Assembly: GCF_025791835.1 (NCBI RefSeq)
Contig: NZ_JAOXLP010000012.1
Span: forward strand, 1-64,000
Source: Roseomonas xinghualingensis
GTDB lineage: Bacteria > Pseudomonadota > Alphaproteobacteria > Acetobacterales > Acetobacteraceae
DNA: 64,000 bases
Direction: 5' to 3'
Part shown: positions 26,126 to 35,079 of the stretch, piece by piece
How the letters are laid out: every line of letters starts with the position of its first letter
Position numbering within the stretch: the stretch's first letter is position 1
Notes under the pieces: generated by a model
What the model was told of the DNA's origin: nothing
Databases searched by the model: none
Seen by the model: the letters and a program-made list of their open reading frames with translations, nothing else
Position numbers and translations under genes: made by a program

Positions 26126-27190
26126 ATGTCTGATCCTTCCGGCGCATCGCCGGCCATTTCATTGCATTCCCTGGTCCGCGAGTTCCGCGGCCACGGCACG
26201 CCCCTGCGTGCGCTCGACGGCGTTTCCCTGAAAGTTGCCCCGGGTGAGATCTTCGGCATCGTCGGCCGCTCGGGCGCCGGCAAATCCACCCTGCTCCGCT
26301 GTGTGAACCTGCTGGAGCGTCCCGATTCCGGCAGCGTCACCGTGCTGGGCGAGGAGATGACGCGCCTGGACGAGGCCGCGCTGCGCGGGGCCCGCCGTGG
26401 CATCGGCATGGTCTTCCAGCACTTCAACCTGCTCTCCTCCCGCACCGTGGCGGGCAACATCGCCTTCCCGCTGGAGATCGCCGGCGTCTCCCGCGCCGAG
26501 CGCGAGGCCCGCGTCGCCGAGCTGCTGCCACTGGTCGGACTGGAAGACCGGCGGGAGCACTATCCGGCGCAGCTTTCCGGCGGCCAGAAGCAGCGCGTCG
26601 GCATCGCCCGCGCCCTCGCCTCCCGCCCCCGCGTCCTGCTCTGCGACGAAGCCACCAGCGCCCTCGACCCGGAGACGACGGAGGAGATCCTCGCCCTCAT
26701 CCGCTCCATCCGCGACCAGCTGGACCTGACCGTCCTGCTGATCACGCATGAGATGGCCGTGGTGAAGGCCATCTGCGACCGCGTGGCGGTGATGGAGGCC
26801 GGAAAGGTGATCGAGCAGGGACGCGTCTTCGACGTCTTCACCCGCCCGGCCCATCCGACCACCCGCCGCTTCGTGTCCGAGGTGATCGGCCATGTCGTGC
26901 CGCCCGGCACCGTGGCCAGGCTGCCGGATCCGGATGCGGGTGAGGAGCGCCGCCTGTTGCAGGTTCTCTTCGCAGGCCCTTCCAGCACCCGCGCCGTGGT
27001 CAGCGAGGCCTCGCGCCGCTTCGGGCTGGACCTGAACATCGTTTCCGGCCGCATCGACGCCATCGGCGACGAGCCCTACGGCCTCATGGCCCTGGCCGCC
27101 TATGGCTCGCCTGCCGCCATCACGGAGGCCATCGGCTGGATGCGCAGCCTTGGCCTCGACGTTTCCGAGATCGGGGAGGACCCGGCATGA
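26126..27190 (+). CDS. metN: methionine ABC transporter ATP-binding protein MetN
   Basis: The protein has 354 residues. It powers D/L-methionine uptake through MetI with MetQ as binding protein. Walker A is VGRSGAGKSTLLRCVNLLER, the Q-loop is MVFQHFNLLSSRTV, the ABC signature is LSGGQKQRVGIARAL and Walker B is VLLCDEATSALDPETT. The C-terminal ~90 residues form the NIL regulatory domain (LLQVLFAGPSSTRAVVSEAS), which senses methionine and causes trans-inhibition in this family. The start at 26126 is preferred to the ATG 27 codons upstream. Its stop overlaps metI (ATGA). Confidence 0.95.
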   Translation: MSDPSGASPAISLHSLVREFRGHGTPLRALDGVSLKVAPGEIFGIVGRSGAGKSTLLRCVNLLERPDSGSVTVLGEEMTRLDEAALRGARRGIGMVFQHFNLLSSRTVAGNIAFPLEIAGVSRAEREARVAELLPLVGLEDRREHYPAQLSGGQKQRVGIARALASRPRVLLCDEATSALDPETTEEILALIRSIRDQLDLTVLLITHEMAVVKAICDRVAVMEAGKVIEQGRVFDVFTRPAHPTTRRFVSEVIGHVVPPGTVARLPDPDAGEERRLLQVLFAGPSSTRAVVSEASRRFGLDLNIVSGRIDAIGDEPYGLMALAAYGSPAAITEAIGWMRSLGLDVSEIGEDPA

Positions 27191-27852
27191 TCCCCTGGCT
27201 TCCGCCCGCCCTGACGGACCTCCTGATCGAGGCCACCTGGGAAACCCTCATCATGACCTTCGGCGGCGCCATCGTCGCCATCGCCGTCGGTCTTCCGCTG
27301 GCCCTGTTGCTGCATGCCACCGGGCCGGGCGGGCTCTCGCCCAATGGCTGGATCAACCGGCCCATCGGGCTGCTGGTCAATGCGATCCGCTCCACCCCCT
27401 TCATCATCCTGATGGTGGCGATCGTGCCTTTCACCCGGCTGGTCGCGGGCACCTCCATCGGCACCACCGCGGCACTGGTGCCGCTGGCCCTGGCCGCCAC
27501 CGCCTTCATCATCCGCCTTTTCGAGAACGCGCTGCGCGAGGTGGATCGCGGCGTGATCGAGGCCGCCCGTGCCATGGGTGCCACCCGCGCCCAGATCATG
27601 ATCCGCGTGCTGGTGCCTGAGGCCCTGCCCGGCCTGATTGCCGCCACCACCGTCACCCTGGTCGGCCTCGTGGGCTACTCGGCCATGGCAGGCGCCATCG
27701 GCGGCGGTGGCCTCGGCGATCTGGGAATCCGCTTCGGCTACCAGCGTTTCATGCCCGAGGTGATGGCGACGGTCGTCCTGATCCTCATCCTCTTCGTCCA
27801 GGGCCTGCAATCCCTGGGCGACTGGCTCGTCCGGCGTTTCAGCCGGCGCTGA
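27187..27852 (+). CDS. metI: methionine ABC transporter permease MetI
   Basis: The protein has 221 residues, five membrane helices expected. It starts within the metN stop (ATGA), so translation is coupled. The N-terminus ALTDLLIEATWETLIMTFGG is typical of MetI, and the binding-protein-dependent permease (EAA) loop ALREVDRGVIEAARAMGATR, which docks on MetN, is near residue 120. The segment VGYSAMAGAIGGGGLGDLGI near the C-terminal third is strongly conserved in MetI. Confidence 0.95.
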   Translation: MIPWLPPALTDLLIEATWETLIMTFGGAIVAIAVGLPLALLLHATGPGGLSPNGWINRPIGLLVNAIRSTPFIILMVAIVPFTRLVAGTSIGTTAALVPLALAATAFIIRLFENALREVDRGVIEAARAMGATRAQIMIRVLVPEALPGLIAATTVTLVGLVGYSAMAGAIGGGGLGDLGIRFGYQRFMPEVMATVVLILILFVQGLQSLGDWLVRRFSRR

Positions 27853-27869
27853 CATACGGAAACAGAACG

Positions 27870-28679
27870 ATGATCATCACCCGCCGCAGCCTGGGTAGCC
27901 TGGCGGCCCTCGCCGCCCTGGCGCCCTCCTTCGCCCTCGCGCAGGACATTGGGACAGCGCAGCGCCCGCTGCGCGTCGGCGCGACCGCCGGGCCCCACTC
28001 CCAGGTGATGGACAAGGTGCGCGAAGTCGCTGCCCGGGACGGGCTGGTCATCCGGGTCGTGGAGTTCACCGACTATATCCAGCCCAATGCCGCCCTGGCC
28101 GCCGGGGACCTGGACGCCAACTCCTACCAGCACCAGCCCTTCCTCGACGCCGCCGTGCGTGACCGGCGCCTGCCCCTGGCCGCGGTGGGCAAGACGCTGG
28201 TCTTCCCGATGGGCCTCTACTCCCGCCGCCACAAGACGGTGGACACGGTTCCCAACGGCGCGCGCGTGGCCATTCCGAACGACCCGAGCAATGGCGGCCG
28301 CGCCCTTGTTCTGCTGGCCAAGGCCGGCCTCTTCACCCTGAAGCCCGGCGCCGATCATGCCTCGACGGTGGCCGACATCATCGAGAACCCCAAGCGCATC
28401 CGTATCGTGGAGCTGGAGGCGGCCCAGATCCCCCGGGCGCTGGATGATGTGGAACTCGCGGCCATCAACACCAATTTCGCCATCCCCGCCGGCCTGAACC
28501 CCGTTCGGGATGCCCTGGCCCTCGAAGGTGCGGACAGCCCCTACGCCAACCTCATCGTCGTTCGCGAGCAGGACAAGGCCGCTCCCTGGGTCCGCCGCCT
28601 GCTGGCCGCCTACCAGAACGCCGAGGTGAAGCAGTTCGTCCAGCAGACCTTCCAGGGCGCCGCGGTTCCGGCCTTCTGA
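27870..28679 (+). CDS. metQ: methionine-binding protein MetQ/NlpA family, first copy
   Basis: The protein has 269 residues. The leader (MIITRRSLGSLAALAALAPS) has twin Arg and ends FALAQD, so it is exported; there is no lipobox Cys, unlike E. coli MetQ. The lipoprotein-9 family core is LRVGATAGPHSQVMDKVREV, then VEFTDYIQPNAALAAGDLDA, then NSYQHQPFLDAAV, and VAIPNDPSNGGRALVLLAKA later. It captures methionine for MetNI. The gene is 17 bases after metI and is followed by a second, similar gene. Confidence 0.92.
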   Translation: MIITRRSLGSLAALAALAPSFALAQDIGTAQRPLRVGATAGPHSQVMDKVREVAARDGLVIRVVEFTDYIQPNAALAAGDLDANSYQHQPFLDAAVRDRRLPLAAVGKTLVFPMGLYSRRHKTVDTVPNGARVAIPNDPSNGGRALVLLAKAGLFTLKPGADHASTVADIIENPKRIRIVELEAAQIPRALDDVELAAINTNFAIPAGLNPVRDALALEGADSPYANLIVVREQDKAAPWVRRLLAAYQNAEVKQFVQQTFQGAAVPAF

Positions 28680-28699
28680 TTGCAGGAGATCGATCCACC

Positions 28700-29533
28700 A
28701 TGCTCCGCCGTTCCCTTCTGGCCGCCCTGCCCCTTCTTTCGGCATCGGGGCTGCTCCTTGCGCGCGGCGCGCTCGCCCAGGGGGCCGCCTTCGGCACCGC
28801 CGCCCGCCCGCTGCGCGTCGGGGTCACCTCCGGCGTCCATGCCCAGGTGCTGGAGCGCGTGCGCGACGCCCTGGCCCGTGAGAACTTCGTGATCCGCATC
28901 ACGGAGTTCGGGGACTTCATCCAGCCCAATGTCGCCCTCCAGGGCGGCGAGCTGGATGCCAATGTCTACCAGCACACACCCTTCCTAGAGGCGCAGAAGC
29001 AGCAGCGTGGCTACGACTTCGTGGCGGTCGGCAAGACCGTCCTGACGGCGATGGCCGTGTTCAGCCGCAAGCACAAGGCGATCGCGGACCTGCCCAACGG
29101 CGCCCGAATCGCCATTCCGAACGACCCGACCAATGGCGGCCGCGCCCTGGTGCTGCTGGCCCAGGCTGGGCTGTTCAAGCTGCGCCCCGGCGCCGACTTC
29201 AGCGCCACCGTCGCCGATATTACCGAGAACCCGAAGCGCATCCGGATCCTGGAGCTGGAGGCGGCCGCCATCTCCCGCGCCCTGGATGATATCGATGCTG
29301 CCGCCATCACCGGCAATTACGCGGTGCCGGCCGGCCTCCAGCCAGGGCGTGACAGCCTGTTCTCGGAATCGGCCGAGGGCGCGAAGACCAATCCTTACAC
29401 CTGCCTCGTGGTCGTACGCCGCGCGGACGCGAACGCGCCCTGGGCGGCGAAGCTGGCCGCCGGCTATGCCGATCCTTCGGTGAAGGAGTTCGTCGAGCGC
29501 GAGTTCGGCGGTGCGGTCGTGGTGGGTGCCTGA
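28700..29533 (+). CDS. metQ: methionine-binding protein MetQ/NlpA family, second copy
   Basis: The protein has 277 residues and follows the first metQ copy by 20 bases, with GGAG upstream. The leader MLRRSLLAALPLLSASGLLL is followed by a non-lipid cleavage site. It repeats the same landmarks: LRVGVTSGVHAQVLERVRDA, ITEFGDFIQPNVALQGGELD, ANVYQHTPFLE, and IAIPNDPTNGGRALVLLAQA. The two copies are clearly paralogous and probably arose by tandem duplication; divergence is spread along the proteins, so they may bind different forms of methionine or related ligands. It is the last gene before a strong terminator. Confidence 0.92.
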   Translation: MLRRSLLAALPLLSASGLLLARGALAQGAAFGTAARPLRVGVTSGVHAQVLERVRDALARENFVIRITEFGDFIQPNVALQGGELDANVYQHTPFLEAQKQQRGYDFVAVGKTVLTAMAVFSRKHKAIADLPNGARIAIPNDPTNGGRALVLLAQAGLFKLRPGADFSATVADITENPKRIRILELEAAAISRALDDIDAAAITGNYAVPAGLQPGRDSLFSESAEGAKTNPYTCLVVVRRADANAPWAAKLAAGYADPSVKEFVEREFGGAVVVGA

Positions 29534-29542
29534 AAAGGAAAA

Positions 29543-29574
29543 GGCCGGGGAAGGTATCCCCCGGCCTCCATTTT
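29543..29574 (+). terminator. rho-independent terminator after metNIQQ
   Basis: A perfect 8-bp stem GGCCGGGG/CCCCGGCC with an eight-base loop ends in TCCATTTT. It starts ten bases after the last metQ stop codon, so it closes the methionine transport operon. Confidence 0.85.
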
Positions 29575-29590
29575 GTACTTCGCGTTGAAG

Positions 29591-29618
29591 GAAGGCCGGG
29601 CGGAAACGTCCGGCCTTC
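29591..29618 (-). terminator. terminator of the lytic transglycosylase gene
   Basis: A perfect 9-bp stem (GAAGGCCGG/CCGGCCTTC) with a ten-base loop lies seven bases beyond the minus-strand stop at 29625. On that strand it is followed by CTTCAACG, a weak T-rich end. With the neighbouring plus-strand hairpin it separates the two convergent operons. Confidence 0.7.
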
Positions 29619-29624
29619 TCCCTT

Positions 29625-31049
29625 TCAGCCCTGGGCGTCGGGCGAGATCACCATGCAGCCGCCGCGGCCCTTCAGGCGGTCGCAGGCGTTCTGCGCGGCA
29701 TCACGCGACATGCCGGTCAGCCGGGCCCGATACAGCGTGTTGCGGCCCTGGGAGACAGGCACCACGGCCACGCGGCCATTGCCGGCACTGCTCCGCGCCT
29801 GACCGGCCGCGTTGCGCGCCAGGTTCTCGCTGGCGAAGGCACCGACCTGGACGGCCCAGCCACCCGCCGCGGCCGGAGCCGGAGAGGGCACCGAGGACAT
29901 ACCGGCACGCATCACACCCGGGGGCAGGCCGTTCTGCCGCATCATCGGCGCCGGCAGAGTGCCCGCCTGCGCGCGCGAGACGAGGGAGAAGTCGCGGTCG
30001 GACGAGCGCTCGGGCGGCAACACAGCCCGCTGGAAGGGAATATTGGCGGGCCGGGTTTCGGCCTCGGCCGAGGCCAGCACTGCCGGCCGCGACGGGGTCC
30101 GCGCTGGCGCCGCGGCCGGCGGGTCCGGGATCGGATCCATCCGGGCCACCACCACCGGCGCGGGTTCCTGCGTGTAGGTCGAGCCGTCGGGAATCGGCTC
30201 CATGCTGATCACGTTCGGGCCCAGCGAGGCGAGCTGCGTCTGCACCGGGGCCGCGGCGGGCGGCGGGCTGGACGCGTAGGTGGAACCATCCGGGATGGGC
30301 TCCATGCGGATGACCGTCCCGGCCAGCCGCGTCGGCTGGATACCCGGATCGACGGAGCGCCGCTGCTCGCGCAGCGCCAGCATGGTGCCGGTGTCGCCAG
30401 TCCGGCGAACGGACGGGTTGAGGCCGATATCGGCCGCGGCATAAACCTCGTCCGGCGCGCGTCGGTTCGGGCGGACGCCCTGGATGCGCGGCCCGATCCG
30501 GGCGACATAGTTCCGCGTCTCCTGCGGCATGCGCCCACCGGACCAGAGATAGTTTTCCAGCCGCCGCGGACCGCCGTTATAGGCCGCCAGGAAGCCCGGC
30601 GAGCCGTAGAGGTCATACATCTCGCGGATATAGGCCGTGCCGGCCATGATGTTGTCCCACGGGTGGTAGGGGTCGTCCCCCAGCCCGTGCTTGGCGCGCA
30701 ACTCGGCATAGGTGCCAGGCATCAGCTGCAGCAGGCCCATGGCGCCGACGCGGGAGGTGGCGGCGACGCGCCCGCCGCTCTCCTGGCGCATCACCTCGCG
30801 GATCCAGCGCTCCGGCACATCGAAGCGGGCCGAGGCCTCACTGATATAGGGCCCCCATGGATCCGAGGAGGGGCCAGGCGGGTCATAGCTTGTGGGTCGG
30901 TTGACGGAGACACCACGCGCACTGCTGACCGAACTGGTCTGCTGCTGGCTTCCGCAGGCGGCCAGCGCTGCCACGAGCGACATGGCTGCCAAGGCCCGCG
31001 CACCACGTCGCAGACCGGGCGCATGCGCATCCCGAGCGATCAGGTTCAT
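29625..31049 (-). CDS. lytic transglycosylase lipoprotein with C-terminal SPOR domain
   Basis: The protein has 474 residues. The leader carries a lipobox (LVAALAACGS), so it is probably anchored in a membrane. Residues 65-190 form an SLT transglycosylase domain with the catalytic Glu in EVMRQESGGRVAA and the motifs GAMGLLQLMPGTY and AAYNGGPRRLENYL. The middle is a Pro-rich linker with repeats of R/S-MEPIPDGSTY. The last 75 residues form a SPOR peptidoglycan-binding domain (GGWAVQVGAFASENLARNAA). It would cleave peptidoglycan, perhaps at denuded septal glycan that SPOR recognises. The start at 31049 is ambiguous because GAGGGGG abuts the ATG; a GTG at 31085 is the alternative. Confidence 0.88.
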   Translation of the reverse strand: MNLIARDAHAPGLRRGARALAAMSLVAALAACGSQQQTSSVSSARGVSVNRPTSYDPPGPSSDPWGPYISEASARFDVPERWIREVMRQESGGRVAATSRVGAMGLLQLMPGTYAELRAKHGLGDDPYHPWDNIMAGTAYIREMYDLYGSPGFLAAYNGGPRRLENYLWSGGRMPQETRNYVARIGPRIQGVRPNRRAPDEVYAAADIGLNPSVRRTGDTGTMLALREQRRSVDPGIQPTRLAGTVIRMEPIPDGSTYASSPPPAAAPVQTQLASLGPNVISMEPIPDGSTYTQEPAPVVVARMDPIPDPPAAAPARTPSRPAVLASAEAETRPANIPFQRAVLPPERSSDRDFSLVSRAQAGTLPAPMMRQNGLPPGVMRAGMSSVPSPAPAAAGGWAVQVGAFASENLARNAAGQARSSAGNGRVAVVPVSQGRNTLYRARLTGMSRDAAQNACDRLKGRGGCMVISPDAQG

Positions 31050-31334
31050 CCCCCTCAACCCCCTGTCCTGTAACCGGCTGGACACCCAGCCGGCGCGAAA
31101 TCCTTCGGCGACGCGTCCCCACGCGCTGCCGACGACTACCGCCGGTTGCGATCAATTGTCGCCCCACCAGGGCTAAACGATGCTTGCGGCCTCGGCAAGG
31201 AGACTTTGTGGCAGTGTGGCGGCAAGGCCGCAGGGAAGTCGTGCAGCAGCCCATAGCAGAATGTTGAGCGGGGCTGGCCAGGGAGGCGGCAAAGCCCAAT
31301 CTTCCCCGCCACGATCCGACACGCGGAGAAGCCC

Positions 31335-31739
31335 ATGCCTGCCCGTCTGCCCGCCATGCCGTTGCCACGCACCAGCCGCGTGGCCACTCTTTCCCTGGCG
31401 GCGCTCCTGGCGGGTGGCCTTGCAGCCTGCTCGCCGGAGAGTGCTCCCGCGCCCCCCACCACGCCTGCAGCCAGCCGCACGGAGGGGGTATCCTACGGCA
31501 CGATCATCGGCACGCGCCCGCTGGCGGTGCGGGGGGAAGCTGTTGGCCCCAACCAGGCGGTGGAGTTCACTGTCCGCCAGGATGACGGCAGCGATGTCCA
31601 GGTTGCCCAGGCCAATGAGGAGCGACTGCAGGCCGGCGACCGCGTCGCCATCACCCGCAGCCAGAGAACATGGCTGGCCCGCGCGAGCGGAGGCCCCTCG
31701 CCTACGCCCCAGGCGCAGGCCAGCAGCCCGGCCAGGTAA
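31335..31739 (+). CDS. small lipoprotein, SlyB/Pcp-like C-terminal part
   Basis: The protein has 134 residues. GGAG precedes the start. The leader ends in a lipobox (LAGGLAAC at about residue 31), so it is a predicted lipoprotein. A Pro/Ala-rich spacer follows, then GVSYGTIIGTRPLAVRGEAV and a strand-rich segment ending LQAGDRVAITRSQRTW. These resemble the outer parts of SlyB/Pcp outer-membrane lipoproteins, but the glycine-zipper membrane part is missing. Function is unknown. It is divergent from the lytic transglycosylase gene and precedes the wzm gene by 63 bases. Confidence 0.6.
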   Translation: MPARLPAMPLPRTSRVATLSLAALLAGGLAACSPESAPAPPTTPAASRTEGVSYGTIIGTRPLAVRGEAVGPNQAVEFTVRQDDGSDVQVAQANEERLQAGDRVAITRSQRTWLARASGGPSPTPQAQASSPAR

Positions 31740-31802
31740 GGGCATCGTTCCAGGCCCGTCCATGCTGGCGGGCAGGGCACAGGCCGGTGTATAGGCCGCG
31801 CG

Positions 31803-32645
31803 ATGCTTGCAGGCCCTCTCACGACCACCGAAACCTATGTCTTCGACGCGGCCTCCCCGCGGCGCAAGGAAGCGGCGTTGGCCGATCTGCGGGAAGGCCT
31901 CGCCTCCTGGCGGCTTGCCTGGGCGCTTGCCCGGCTCGATCTGCGGAACCGCTATCGCGGTTCCATCATCGGCCCCTTCTGGATGACCTTGTCCACGGTG
32001 CTGATGGTGGCTGGGCTGGGGCTGCTCTATTCCCGGCTTCTGGGCCTCAGCCTGACGGATTACCTGCCGCATCTGACGGTCAGCCTGGTGGTCTGGAACA
32101 CCATCTCCATCATGGTGACCGATGCCTGCACCACCATGACGGGCGCGGAAGGCGTCATTCGCCAGCTCCGCGTTCCGTTCACGGTGCATGCGATGCGGAC
32201 CGTCTTCCGGAACGCACTCACCGCCGCGCACAGCCTGCCGCTGGTCCTGGCGGTCCTCCTGATCTTCCAGCAGATCCCGGGACCGGAAGGCCTCCTGGCC
32301 CTACCGGGGCTCGTCCTCCTTCTGACTAACGCCTTCTTCGCGTCGATGCTGCTCGGCATGGCCTGCGCCCGCTTCCGCGACATCGGGCCGATCGTGGCCA
32401 ATGTGATGCAGCTCTCCTTCTTCCTCACCCCTATCCTGTGGAAGCCGGAACTTCTGAAGAACCTCGCGGTGTACCTGCCGCTGAACCCCTTCTACGCCGT
32501 GCTAGAGACCATTCGCGGGCCGCTGGTGGAGGGAGGAGGAGCGCCGCTCACCTGGTTGGCGGCCGTCCTGTACACGCTGCTTTTCGGCGCCATCGCGATG
32601 GCCTTCTTCGTCCGCTTCCGCGGTCGCCTGGCCTTCTGGGTCTGA
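31803..32645 (+). CDS. wzm: ABC-2 polysaccharide export permease (Wzm/KpsM family)
   Basis: The protein has 280 residues with about six membrane segments. The cytoplasmic N-terminus leads into LARLDLRNRYRGSIIGPFWM, the hallmark of Wzm/KpsM-type ABC-2 permeases. The C-terminal region has QLSFFLTPILWKPELL and YLPLNPFYAVLETIRGPL, also conserved. It forms the inner-membrane channel that moves an undecaprenol-linked polysaccharide outwards with the ATPase encoded four bases downstream. Neighbouring glycosyltransferase and GDP-sugar genes support an O-antigen or capsule role. Confidence 0.92.
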   Translation: MLAGPLTTTETYVFDAASPRRKEAALADLREGLASWRLAWALARLDLRNRYRGSIIGPFWMTLSTVLMVAGLGLLYSRLLGLSLTDYLPHLTVSLVVWNTISIMVTDACTTMTGAEGVIRQLRVPFTVHAMRTVFRNALTAAHSLPLVLAVLLIFQQIPGPEGLLALPGLVLLLTNAFFASMLLGMACARFRDIGPIVANVMQLSFFLTPILWKPELLKNLAVYLPLNPFYAVLETIRGPLVEGGGAPLTWLAAVLYTLLFGAIAMAFFVRFRGRLAFWV

Positions 32646-32649
32646 TCCC

Positions 32650-33396
32650 ATGACACATATCGAAGCCAGCGGGCTGCGGGTCGAGTTCCCGCTCTACCAT
32701 CTCGCCGCGCGCAGCCTGAAGAAGCAGTTGCTGGCCCGCGCCGCGGTGCGGGTACGGACGGACGAATCGAACCGCATCGTCGTCAGCGCCTTGCGCGACC
32801 TCAATTTCCGCATCGAATCCGGAGAGCGCGTCGCGCTGATCGGCCGCAACGGCGCCGGCAAGACGACGCTGCTCCGCTCCCTCGCCGGCATCTACGAGCC
32901 CGTGGGTGGCCGGCTGACGATCGAGGGCACGATCGGGACTCTCATCGACCCGGCGGCCGGGCTGGACATGGACAGCACCGGCCGGGAGAACATCCGCCTT
33001 CGCGCCCTCTACCAGAACCTCGATGAGGCCGCGCAGGCGAAGCTGGAGGAAGAGGTTGCTGAATTCGCCGCGCTGGGCGAGTTCCTTGACATGCCGATCA
33101 AGGGCTACTCCGCCGGCATGTCAATCCGGCTGGCCTTCGCCATCGCCACCGCCATGCAGCCCCAGATCCTGCTGATGGACGAGTGGTTCATGGCCGGTGA
33201 CGCCACCTTCATGCAGAAGGCGGAGGCCCGGCTCGCCAGCCTTGTGTCAGGCGCCGACATCATGGTCATCGCGACCCATGACATGCAGATCGCGCGGCGC
33301 TGGTGCACCCGCGCCATCCGCCTGGATGCCGGCAGGATCGTCGAGGACGGGCCGGTGGAGCCGGTGGTCGCCGGGATGTTGGCCACACCGGACTGA
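32650..33396 (+). CDS. wzt: ABC polysaccharide export ATPase (Wzt/KpsT family), short form
   Basis: The protein has 248 residues. Walker A is LIGRNGAGKTTLLRSLAGIY, the signature motif is IKGYSAGMSIRLAFAIATAM and Walker B is ILLMDEWFMAGDATF. The FPLYHLAARSLKKQLL segment at the N-terminus is typical of Wzt-type ATPases. It lacks the C-terminal ~150-residue carbohydrate-binding domain that reads the O-antigen terminus in longer Wzt proteins, so export is probably not coupled to a modified chain end. Translation is probably coupled to wzm (four-base gap). Confidence 0.92.
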   Translation: MTHIEASGLRVEFPLYHLAARSLKKQLLARAAVRVRTDESNRIVVSALRDLNFRIESGERVALIGRNGAGKTTLLRSLAGIYEPVGGRLTIEGTIGTLIDPAAGLDMDSTGRENIRLRALYQNLDEAAQAKLEEEVAEFAALGEFLDMPIKGYSAGMSIRLAFAIATAMQPQILLMDEWFMAGDATFMQKAEARLASLVSGADIMVIATHDMQIARRWCTRAIRLDAGRIVEDGPVEPVVAGMLATPD

Positions 33397-33624
33397 AGCC
33401 CGCCCCCTGAGGAGGCATGGCCGGGCACTGTACCTGGCCAGCCTCCACACGGCCTTCCCTCGCCTCCGGCCAGCCCTGATGCGCGAAACCCCTTGCAACG
33501 ACATGTCCAGATCGCCGATTGATCATGGAAATATGTCCAAGGGATATCGTCTCCATGAGGCGGGCACCGCTTGTCGCGAAAGCAAGGCTCGTCTACCGCC
33601 ACAGAAAATGGAACGCCTGACCCG

Positions 33625-35079
33625 ATGATCCTCTGGCTCGATGTGGAGGATCTCTTCCACTACGCCCTGCGCAATCCGAGGCCGAGTGGCATCCAGCGCC
33701 TGTCCTACGAGATGTATGCCGAGTTGCATGCGCTCCTGGGGAACTCGGTGCGCTTCTGCCGCCACGACCCCATGAGCGACACTCTGCGGACGGTTCCCTG
33801 GGAAGCCGTCCATCGCCTCTTCGCCGGGTTGCTGGAACCCGCGCCCACGCCGGCACGCCCCCAACCCGCTGCGGCGCCAAGGATCGCGAAGGTCACGGAG
33901 CGGGCGAGCCTGATGCGCGTCTTGGCCAGGCGGCTGCCACTGGAGATGCGCGACCCCCTCGCGCAGGGCTATGCCGCGCAGCGCCTGGCACTTTCCGCAC
34001 AATTGGCCGCCTTACGTCACGGCACCAAGGCACTTCGGGGGTTCCCCTTACTTCTGCGCAGCCCTACCGCCCGCGTGGGCGAGCCGCATGTGGAGAAGAG
34101 CGCCGAGGAGGAGAACACCCAGGTACCGGTTCCGGAAGGCCAGGACATCAGGGATCTGGCCGGACCAGGGGATGTCCTGTGCGTTCTCGGTTCACCCTGG
34201 TTCCACCCGGACTATGCTGGCTTCATCCGCAAAGCCACGGCGGGGCGTTCCATGCAAACCGCCCTGCTGGTTTACGACCTGATCCCGCTGCTGCGCCCAG
34301 AATGGTGCGATGCAGGGCTGGTGCGGGTCTTCCGGCGCTGGTTCGAGGGCTTTGCTCCTCAGGCCGACCACCTCTTCGCCATTTCCGATGCCACGGCCCG
34401 GGATGTGGAGCGCTGGGCTGCGCGGGAGCACACGCGCCTGAGCCTTCCCGTGCGCACCTTGCCCATCGGCACGGGCTTCTCAGGCCCTCCCGTCCCGGCG
34501 GCCGAAAGCCTTCCCGCGGGTTTGCGCCCAGGCGGCTATGCCTTGATCGTCTCCACGATCGAGGCGCGCAAGAACCACCTCCTTGCCTTCCGGGCCTGGA
34601 GGCGGATGGTCGAGGAGATGCCGCCGGAGACGGTGCCTCCCCTCGTTTTCGCCGGGCGCGTTGGCTGGCTGGTACAGGACCTGATGCGGCAGCTGGAGAA
34701 TTGCCGGTATCTCGACGGCAAAATCGTGGTGGTGCCCGACCCGACCGATTCAGAGCTGATCACCCTCTATCGTGGATGCCGCTTCACGCTCTTCCCGTCC
34801 CTCTATGAGGGCTGGGGCCTGCCCGTGACGGAAAGCCTCTCCTTCGGAAAGCTTTGCATCGCCTCGAACCGCACCTCGGTCCCGGAAGCGGGGGGCGATT
34901 TCTGCCTTTACATCGACCCCGAAAACATCACGGAAGCCACCGAGACGATCCGCCGGGCCTGCACCGACGACACTCTGATCGCCGAACGGGAAGCCGCGAT
35001 CCGCGATGGCTTCAAGCCGGTGTCCTGGCGCCGCTCGGCCGAGGCGCTTGCCGCGCATCTGGGTGCCGCGCCCAGCTAG
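33625..35079 (+). CDS. glycosyltransferase family 4-type enzyme
   Basis: The protein has 484 residues. The N-terminal ILWLDVEDLFHYALRNPRPS and GIQRLSYEMY segment belongs to a group of surface-polysaccharide glycosyltransferases. The GT-B C-terminal half contains ALIVSTIEARKNHLLAFRAW, then VVVPDPTDSELITLYRGCRF, then TLFPSLYEGWGLPVTESLSF, the E-x7-E-type nucleotide-sugar site of GT4. No signal peptide or membrane segment is visible. It is separated from wzt by 228 bases and converges with the Rmd-like gene; the two stop codons overlap. The sugar transferred is unknown; a GDP-sugar donor is suggested by the neighbours. Confidence 0.85.
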   Translation: MILWLDVEDLFHYALRNPRPSGIQRLSYEMYAELHALLGNSVRFCRHDPMSDTLRTVPWEAVHRLFAGLLEPAPTPARPQPAAAPRIAKVTERASLMRVLARRLPLEMRDPLAQGYAAQRLALSAQLAALRHGTKALRGFPLLLRSPTARVGEPHVEKSAEEENTQVPVPEGQDIRDLAGPGDVLCVLGSPWFHPDYAGFIRKATAGRSMQTALLVYDLIPLLRPEWCDAGLVRVFRRWFEGFAPQADHLFAISDATARDVERWAAREHTRLSLPVRTLPIGTGFSGPPVPAAESLPAGLRPGGYALIVSTIEARKNHLLAFRAWRRMVEEMPPETVPPLVFAGRVGWLVQDLMRQLENCRYLDGKIVVVPDPTDSELITLYRGCRFTLFPSLYEGWGLPVTESLSFGKLCIASNRTSVPEAGGDFCLYIDPENITEATETIRRACTDDTLIAEREAAIRDGFKPVSWRRSAEALAAHLGAAPS

